This document shows, piece after piece, positions 1-4,885 of a stretch of DNA of 5,941 bases. Source of the stretch: a bacterium (lineage in GTDB: Bacteria; BMS3Abin14); contig CP070682.1 in NCBI GenBank assembly GCA_020352595.1, positions 465,601 to 471,541 of the forward strand, given 5' to 3'. The position numbers were made by a program, and so were the translations under genes. The notes under the pieces are model-generated. The model ran no database searches and was not told the origin of the DNA. It saw only the letters and a program-made list of their open reading frames with translations. The stretch's first letter is position 1. Every line of letters begins with the position of its first letter.

Positions 1-65
1 CTGATCCTCTCCTCCACCACCCTCTGGATGGCCAGGAACCACCCGTCCGGGTCACCGAACTTCAT
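1..65 (-). CDS. start of an unrecognised gene (first 21 codons, continues past position 1)
   Basis: ATG at 63-65 opens a frame that stays open to the window edge and reads MKFGDPDGWFLAIQRVVEER followed by I. A strong AAGGAG lies at 75-80, nine bases upstream, and the start overlaps the end of the PH-like membrane protein by 14 bases, matching the coupling used at other junctions. There is no signal peptide or membrane helix in the visible part: it starts polar and continues as an amphipathic helix. I do not recognise the family from 21 residues. Its position says it belongs to the same polysaccharide operon. Confidence 0.62.
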   Translation of the reverse strand, partial: MKFGDPDGWFLAIQRVVEERI

Positions 66-597
66 GGCCAGACTCTCCTTCAGGGAACGCGTCTCCCCCG
101 AGCGCCTCTATCAGTTCCTCCTCCCCCTCAAGCCCACCCTTGAAGGTGACGGGGCGGCCTTTGTCCAGGGTGATCCTCACCATGTGGCGGCTTGTCTCGG
201 CCCGGCTCTTCATGTCCGGGTGCAGGGGGAACCAACCGGTGATGCGGACCCGCTCCACCTTCCTGATGCCGCCCAGGGGGATGTACCTCTCTCCCCCTGA
301 CTGACTCACCACCATGCCCCCGCCCTCCAGGTGGATCCGGAAGCGGGCCAGGGAGCGGGCCATGAGCGCGGCAAAGGCGCAGGCTGCGACACCGAGGGTG
401 ATGAGCATGGCCAGGTGCACCAGGCCCACTGTCTGCCGCCCCAGGACCACGCGGTCCACGAGCACCGTGAGGGCGAAGATGAGGCCCATCACAGAAAACG
501 CCATCACGCCGAAACGGGCGGCCTGCCTCATGTAGTCGGGGCCGCTCCCCGGATATCCGTAGGTTCGCCCTCTCAGGATGCGGCCGGTATCAACCAT
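52..597 (-). CDS. small membrane protein: two-helix hairpin plus PH-like domain
   Basis: The protein has 181 residues, starting at ATG 597 with GGAGAGGG at 601-608. It overlaps the glycosyltransferase stop by 8 bases. A short N-terminal cytoplasmic segment (1-28, RILRGRTYGYPGSGPDYMRQAARF) precedes two hydrophobic helices (about 29-49 and 58-80) joined by a short loop containing DRVVLGRQ. The soluble part (about 84-170) has the pattern of a bacterial PH-like or YcxB/YdbS-type domain: FRIHLEGGGMVVSQSGGERYIPLGGIRKVERVRITGWFPLHP, then MVRITLDKGRPVTFKGGLEGEEELIEAL. That is alternating beta strands, a 'setting' strand (YIPLGGIRKVE) and a closing amphipathic helix. No catalytic motif is visible. Its role in the operon is unknown; a scaffold or regulator of the membrane glycan machinery is only a guess. 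The stop is TGA at 52-54. Confidence is high that it is a real gene, and moderate for the domain call. Confidence 0.82.
   Translation of the reverse strand: MVDTGRILRGRTYGYPGSGPDYMRQAARFGVMAFSVMGLIFALTVLVDRVVLGRQTVGLVHLAMLITLGVAACAFAALMARSLARFRIHLEGGGMVVSQSGGERYIPLGGIRKVERVRITGWFPLHPDMKSRAETSRHMVRITLDKGRPVTFKGGLEGEEELIEALGGDAFPEGESGHEVR
75..80 (-). promoter_or_regulatory. ribosome binding site of the partial downstream gene
   Basis: AAGGAG sits nine bases before ATG 65 on the minus strand, inside the 3' end of the PH-like protein gene. It is the main evidence that the short open frame running off position 1 is a real gene start. Confidence 0.65.
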
Positions 598-1996
598 GGA
601 CCCTCTCCGTCAGGATCTGGAGGGCTGCCCTTGCGGCATTGCCCGCATTGGCCAGATAAAGGTCCACGCTCCTCCCCATGGCTTCCAGCGCGTCGCTGTA
701 CCTCGCCCCATCGGCCATCAGTTCCCCGAAAAGCATCTCGAGATCCCGGGTGCTCCGGCAAAGGAAGGAGAGACCGTCTCCTGAAAAATCAGCGAACCTG
801 CGCAGGCCTTCCGGCTTGAGCTGCACCACTGGCACCCCCATGAGCACGGACTCGAACAGGGCCGTGGAATCCACGAGCACCGTGAGAAGCGCCCGGTCCA
901 TGAGGGTCAGGAGGTCTTCATCAGTGGATGCGACGGCTTCGCGGTATCGCTCCTGAAAGATCCGCAGAGACTCCCGGTCATCCCTTGGATGGAGCCTGAT
1001 CACGAACCTCCAACCCCTTCCGCGGTTGCCCTCGGCCAGCCGGCAGAACATCTCGACCGCCTCTTGATAAGCATGGTATCCCATGAGGGGCGCACCGTGG
1101 AACTGCGAGAGGAAACAGATGGTGTCCCTGGGAACCCGCTCCCTCATCATAGCCTCAGCGCTCAGGTCATCGAAGCACGGAGCGCCTGCAACCCGGACGG
1201 CGTCCTGAGGGGCCCCCATCTCCCCGACAAGGACCTCCCGGTGCCGCTCGCCCCAGACGAGGCAGGTATCCGCGATCATGGGGTAGGCAAAGGGGGCTAG
1301 GACGCCGTGCTGGACGATAAAGGATCGCCGCTGCGAGCGTGTCGCGGCGAACAGGAGGGATTCCCACATGTTATGGTCGTTGGCCGCCACGAGGACACAC
1401 CCACCCCCGAGTGCCTCGGAGACCGCTCCGGAGTAGCACCGGCTGGTCAGGGCGAAGGAGGAGAAACGAGCCACGGTGACCCAGGCGCCAGCGAAGCCTG
1501 ACCGCAGCCAGAGCATTACGTCCCGCGCCGCACCGGCCAGGGCCCGTGGCAGTGCCAGAAACCTCTTGCGGCAGCCCCCGCCCCGGACCAGATCCTCGAA
1601 ATGGACCATGGGAAGGCCGTCCAATTCCTCCTCGCCGGCAAGGGTTGCCCTGTGTCCCCTGCGCGTCACGATGGTGACATCGAGTCCCTGGTGACGGGCC
1701 TGCCTTATGATAGGCAAAAGGGTGGACAGGTACGTGCGGTTGGTGTCCAGGAGGAACACGAGGCCGTTAAGACCGAGGGGAGACTCCTTTTGTACCCTGA
1801 AGAGTGAAAGGAGGAGAATTGTCAGGTGGTATGCCAGCCCCGAAGCGCAGAGGAGAAGATAACGTGGGAGACCAGCACCGGGTACCTGAAAGTTGCAGTC
1901 CAGATAGTACTGGACGCGGAATCGTTCCAGCCATGGGATCTGACCGGACAGCTCCTCAAGGTTCTCGACCACCGTCTCCCAATCAGGTGGTGCCAT
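590..1996 (-). CDS. probable GT-B-fold glycosyl- or glycerophospho-transferase for surface polysaccharide
   Basis: The frame extends to ATG 2032, but ATG 1996 is preferred: it has AGAGGG four bases upstream and gives only a 14-base overlap with the flippase, yielding 468 residues. I recognise a GT-B-like layout rather than a specific family. The N-terminal half has a hydrophobic stretch (about 45-66, RYLLLCASGLAYHLTILLLSLF), then a Rossmann-like GLVFLLDTNRT (78-88) and VTIVTRRGHRA. The C-terminal half carries FIVQHGVLAPF (227-237), VWGERHREVL, VAGAPCFDDL, VIRLHPRDD (332-340, HP at 336-337), VLVDSTALFE (373-382) and GVPVVQL. QHG, R.HP and D-S-T...E motifs occur together in capsule transferases of the KpsS/KpsC, CDP-glycerol glycerophosphotransferase and bacterial sialyltransferase groups, where HP and the Ser/Thr motif contact a CMP or CDP donor; this is family knowledge, and the donor here is inferred. 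The protein is probably cytoplasmic and membrane-associated. Its stop (TGA, 590-592) overlaps the next gene by 8 bases. Confidence 0.75.
   Translation of the reverse strand: MAPPDWETVVENLEELSGQIPWLERFRVQYYLDCNFQVPGAGLPRYLLLCASGLAYHLTILLLSLFRVQKESPLGLNGLVFLLDTNRTYLSTLLPIIRQARHQGLDVTIVTRRGHRATLAGEEELDGLPMVHFEDLVRGGGCRKRFLALPRALAGAARDVMLWLRSGFAGAWVTVARFSSFALTSRCYSGAVSEALGGGCVLVAANDHNMWESLLFAATRSQRRSFIVQHGVLAPFAYPMIADTCLVWGERHREVLVGEMGAPQDAVRVAGAPCFDDLSAEAMMRERVPRDTICFLSQFHGAPLMGYHAYQEAVEMFCRLAEGNRGRGWRFVIRLHPRDDRESLRIFQERYREAVASTDEDLLTLMDRALLTVLVDSTALFESVLMGVPVVQLKPEGLRRFADFSGDGLSFLCRSTRDLEMLFGELMADGARYSDALEAMGRSVDLYLANAGNAARAALQILTERVHG
601..608 (-). promoter_or_regulatory. ribosome binding site of the PH-like membrane protein
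   Basis: GGAGAGGG is followed by TCC and ATG at 597, inside the last codons of the glycosyltransferase gene. The GGAG core has a 7-base spacer. This fixes the ATG 597 start and the 8-base gene overlap. Confidence 0.75.
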
Positions 1997-3386
1997 TTTT
2001 CCCTCTAAACCGTGCATAGGCATACAGAACAAGGGGTGCCGTGAGAGCCCCCTTCAGGCCGACCCGGACGAACCAGACCGGTACGCCGTCCACCAGCATC
2101 GAGACACCGAAAGCGCCGAGCGGGACCGTCCCCGGAGCGATAAGTTTCCGGAGTCCCAGGGGGATGGGATAATGCCTCATGGCAAGGACATATACAAGAC
2201 AGGCCATGACGGTAAAGCTCGCGAGGGTGGCGGCCACAGCTCCGGACGGTCCGAACCGGGGGATGAGCACGAGGTTCAGTGCCACGTTGACCGCTGCGGC
2301 AGTCATGGTGGCCACGGGGACGAGCCGGGTCTTTCTCGCCGCGAAAAGACCATTGGCGTAGAGGAGATAGCTCCCATAGACCAGGTACCCCAGGACGATC
2401 CATTTCGAGAGGACGATGGCATCGTGGTAGTTCCTGGGCGTGGCAACGACAACGACCTCATGGATCCAGAGGAGGTACCCGGCCGCGCCCAGGCAGAAGC
2501 CCTTCCAGATGTTGGAGGCGATGCGTCCCAGGATCTCGGGAGCGTTCTCCTCGTTCTCCGCTGTCCTCAGGAAAGCCGGCGCCCAACTGGTGTTGATGGC
2601 TCCGAGGAACATGAACATGACCATGCCGAAGTTGTAGCCCAGGGAATAGATCCCCACCTGTTCGTAATCCAGGAAGTAGCGGAGCATGGCGCGATCGGCG
2701 AAGTTGAGGGTCCACTGCGACAGAGCATGCGGGAGGACCGGGATCCCGAAGGCAAGGACCTCCCTGACCAGGGGCCACTGGAAGTGTCCGGTGACGTAAA
2801 AACCGTTCCCTGCCGCGACAACCACGAAGAAGATGGCTCCCGTCAGGACCAGAGAGAAGAAGATCCTCGTCACCGGTGAAGGGTGCGGAAACAACACCAG
2901 AGCCAGGACAATGGCGACGGCGCTCGCGATGGAGAAGCTGACGACGAGGGCAAACTGCTTCCCGGGGCGGCCGCTGTGGATATAGTGGACGCTCTGGATT
3001 GAACGGACCACTGCGAGATAGGCGATGGCGAGGACGAGGGCCGTGAGAACAGGATTGGTCCCCAGCACCCTGCTCCCGAGATAGAGAAGGGCAACCACCA
3101 CGAGGTTGACGGCCAGGAGGAACCGGACGGTGCTCTCCTTGACCTGCTCGAACCGGTCCCGGTACTCCCTGAAATGGTAGAACGAAGCGATGCTCGCAGT
3201 AGTCCCCCACAACAGAGTGGTGGAAAGGACCCCGGCCAGGGACTGGTAGAGGGCAAGGCGCCCGTAATCGGAAACCGCCAGGAAGTGGGTGTAGAGAGGG
3301 ATGAGAAGGAGGGCGACGGCTTTTGAGATCCCATCCGCAGACCCGTAGATGGAAGAGGATTTCAGCATCTGGCGCAGGCTTGACAA
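1983..3386 (-). CDS. Wzx-like polysaccharide flippase (MOP/MATE superfamily, polysaccharide transporter branch)
   Basis: This 467-residue integral inner-membrane protein is of normal length for Wzx/RfbX-type exporters and is hydrophobic throughout, with roughly 12-14 predictable helices (examples: 22-36, 49-66, 89-107, 112-128, 147-166, 176-194, 252-266, 296-314, 328-348, 356-375, 382-402). Family hallmarks are the N-terminal KSSSIYGSADGISKAVALLL (9-28), GIPVLPH.LSQWTLNFADRAML (about 214-235, with the conserved Asp231-Arg232), and NVALNLVLIPRFGPSGAVAAT (about 367-387). Such proteins flip undecaprenyl-linked oligosaccharide repeat units from the cytoplasmic to the periplasmic face. The chosen start is TTG 3386, two bases after the radical SAM stop (TAG, 3389-3391). 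ATG 3368, six codons in, also begins a plausible Wzx N-terminus (MLKSSSIYG). Neither has a clear Shine-Dalgarno sequence, so translation probably depends on coupling to the upstream gene. The 3' end overlaps the glycosyltransferase start by 14 bases. No Wzy polymerase is in the window. Confidence 0.92.
   Translation of the reverse strand: MSSLRQMLKSSSIYGSADGISKAVALLLIPLYTHFLAVSDYGRLALYQSLAGVLSTTLLWGTTASIASFYHFREYRDRFEQVKESTVRFLLAVNLVVVALLYLGSRVLGTNPVLTALVLAIAYLAVVRSIQSVHYIHSGRPGKQFALVVSFSIASAVAIVLALVLFPHPSPVTRIFFSLVLTGAIFFVVVAAGNGFYVTGHFQWPLVREVLAFGIPVLPHALSQWTLNFADRAMLRYFLDYEQVGIYSLGYNFGMVMFMFLGAINTSWAPAFLRTAENEENAPEILGRIASNIWKGFCLGAAGYLLWIHEVVVVATPRNYHDAIVLSKWIVLGYLVYGSYLLYANGLFAARKTRLVPVATMTAAAVNVALNLVLIPRFGPSGAVAATLASFTVMACLVYVLAMRHYPIPLGLRKLIAPGTVPLGAFGVSMLVDGVPVWFVRVGLKGALTAPLVLYAYARFRGKNGTT
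2001..2006 (-). promoter_or_regulatory. ribosome binding site that sets the glycosyltransferase start
   Basis: AGAGGG on the minus strand is followed by AAAA and then ATG at 1996. The in-frame upstream ATGs at 2032, 2023 and 2017 lie inside the flippase gene, and the proper Shine-Dalgarno spacing favours 1996. It falls within the last codons of the flippase gene, so the two are probably translationally coupled. Confidence 0.75.
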
Positions 3387-3388
3387 GT

Positions 3389-4885
3389 CTAGTTATCCGA
3401 CACAGCGGCCGCCGGCCGTCTTCCCGGCAGCGCAAAGACCCACTGTTTGAACTGGTTGAAGCGATGGGCCAGTGACATCCTGATCTCTTTCACAAGAACG
3501 CCGTAGAGCCGGGGTTTCATGAGGGCCCGGCCATAGAAACCCAGCCGGACCTGGACCTCCAGGGCCCTCTTGCGTCTATACAGTTCGTCTGCGGACCATG
3601 GGGTGTAGTTTACGAGGACGCTTCTCCGGGAAGCGTAACCGTCGCTCAGCTTCCGGTGAAAATCCACCCTGTCGGTGATCCGCCCTTCACGAAGGGCATC
3701 TTCGTACAGCCGGGTCCCGGGCAAAGGGGTGCAGATAAACGCGGGATTGACGGGAAAATCCAAACGGGAGAAGGTCGATCGCGTTTCACGCACCGTCTCC
3801 TCGTTCTCTCCCGGGTAGCCGAACATCCATTGGGGTATGGGCTCGACGCCCTCGGCCACTGTCACGTTGACGGCCCTGACCACGTCCTCCAGGGTCTGCC
3901 GTTTGTTCATGGCCTCGAGAAGGGCCTGGGAACCCGATTCGATGCCATAGCCCACCGACACGCAACCTGCGGCCTTCATAGCCCGGACGAGGGATCTGTC
4001 CATGAGGTTCGCGCGTCCCTGGCAGCTCCATTTGAGCTTCAGGGGGCCAATCTTCTCACACAGTTCCAGGACCCTTTTTCGGGAAGCCACGAGGAGTTCG
4101 TCATTGAAAAAGACAGCCCTTATGCCGTACTTCCGCACCAGGAAACGGATCTCATCAACGACGGCCTCTACGGAACGGTACCTCGTACCGGAAATGGTCT
4201 TGGAGCAGAAATGGCAGTCGAAGGGGCAGCCGCGCCCCGAGAGCACGTTGAGGGCCGGCAGGTGGTTCCAGGTTCCATATTTGCTGTAGACACTGCACTT
4301 GGCTGCGTATGCGGTCACGTCGAAGAGGTCATAGGCAGGCAGTGGGATGCTGTCGAGGTCCCGTATGGGCTCCGGGGGACCTGTCACCACGACCTCGTCC
4401 TCCCGCCGATAGGCGATGCCCCTGATGCGGGACAGATCCTCGCCCGAGGCGACGGCCGGAAAGAGTTCCAGAGCTGTGTCCTCACCTTCCCCGAGGACAC
4501 AGACATTGACATCCATTGTCGCGAACACGGCATCGTAGGAAAAGGTGGCCAGCGCTCCTCCCAGGACCACCGGTTTGGACGTGATCTCCCTCATGAGGGA
4601 GATCATCTTCTCGACGTAATCGAACTGTGTGGAGAGGGCGCTGACGCCATAAACGTCAAAGGTCTCGGAATTCAGAAAACGCCGCACCTCAGCGCTGGAC
4701 AGATGGCGCCCCCAGATGTCCAGGACGGCCACTTCCATGCCCGCTCCCCTCATAGCGCTGGCCAGGTAGCCCAGGTTGAGGGGAAGGAAGCTGGGCGGCC
4801 GCACCACCTTTTCGCCGATGTGCGGCGGCTGAATGAGCAGGACCCTAACCGGACACCCCCTCCTCGCGCAGGGCCTGGATGACAC
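3389..4885 (-). CDS. B12-binding-domain radical SAM protein (class B-like), substrate unknown
   Basis: The protein has 498 residues if it starts at GTG 4885. Residues about 14-150 form a Rossmann-like cobalamin-binding domain (RVLLIQPP; PLNLGYLASAMRGAGMEVAVLD; VLGGALATF; VLGEGE), though the classical DxHxxG cobalamin-ligand motif is absent (DIWGRHL at 56-62). The radical SAM core begins at GRGCPFDCHFCSK, whose Cys220, Cys224 and Cys227 form the CxxxCxxC cluster that ligates [4Fe-4S]. It is followed by GYGIESGSQ (312-320), MFGYPGENEE (354-363) and TPLPGTRLY (386-394), typical of BchE/class B-like proteins. The basic C-terminal tail (about 435-498) is not recognised. Members of this superfamily do C-methylation, ring formation or other radical chemistry; the substrate here is unknown. 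Its place between an aminotransferase and a flippase suggests a sugar or lipid-carrier substrate (inference). Start problem: homologs typically begin at the equivalent of Val13 (codon 4847-4849), but that codon is GTT; the nearest canonical start is GTG 4885, overlapping the upstream gene by 41 bases with a poor ribosome binding site. Confidence 0.92.
   Translation of the reverse strand: MSSRPCARRGCPVRVLLIQPPHIGEKVVRPPSFLPLNLGYLASAMRGAGMEVAVLDIWGRHLSSAEVRRFLNSETFDVYGVSALSTQFDYVEKMISLMREITSKPVVLGGALATFSYDAVFATMDVNVCVLGEGEDTALELFPAVASGEDLSRIRGIAYRREDEVVVTGPPEPIRDLDSIPLPAYDLFDVTAYAAKCSVYSKYGTWNHLPALNVLSGRGCPFDCHFCSKTISGTRYRSVEAVVDEIRFLVRKYGIRAVFFNDELLVASRKRVLELCEKIGPLKLKWSCQGRANLMDRSLVRAMKAAGCVSVGYGIESGSQALLEAMNKRQTLEDVVRAVNVTVAEGVEPIPQWMFGYPGENEETVRETRSTFSRLDFPVNPAFICTPLPGTRLYEDALREGRITDRVDFHRKLSDGYASRRSVLVNYTPWSADELYRRKRALEVQVRLGFYGRALMKPRLYGVLVKEIRMSLAHRFNQFKQWVFALPGRRPAAAVSDN
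4582..4605. repeat. perfect 24-bp palindrome inside the radical SAM coding region
   Basis: The half-site TGATCTCCCTCA is followed immediately by its exact reverse complement TGAGGGAGATCA, with no spacer or mismatch. It lies within codons for MISLMREIT (residues 94-102) in the cobalamin-binding domain. As RNA it could fold into a hairpin with a short loop; as DNA it could be a dimeric-protein site. It may equally be a by-product of the codons for this peptide. Confidence 0.85.

Noticed and set aside
455..886. 17-base direct repeat (TCCACGAGCACCGTGAG at 455-471 and 870-886)
   Set aside because: Both copies encode the same short hydrophobic peptide LTVLVD in frame, in unrelated proteins (a membrane helix and a GT motif). 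Biased codon use explains the identity better than a functional repeat.
2172..2879. 235-residue open frame on the plus strand
   Set aside because: It is antisense to the flippase, and its Asp/Glu/His/Gly-rich composition is that of the complement of hydrophobic codons.
3387..3388. possible promoter or terminator between the radical SAM gene and the flippase
   Set aside because: The gap is only 2 bases, and I see no hairpin with a T-tract or convincing -10/-35 pair here or at any other junction.
2458..3435. 325-residue minus-strand frame overlapping the flippase
   Set aside because: It is a shifted-frame shadow of the flippase, very rich in Arg, Pro and Gly, without membrane segments or motifs.
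4176..4190. short inverted repeat CGGTAC-CTC-GTACCG as a possible terminator
   Set aside because: It has only six-base arms, lies in the middle of the radical SAM coding region and has no T-tract on either strand.
3656..4882. 408-residue open frame on the plus strand
   Set aside because: It is antisense to the well-supported radical SAM gene. Long antisense frames are common in GC-rich DNA, and its product shows no recognisable motif, only biased low-information sequence.
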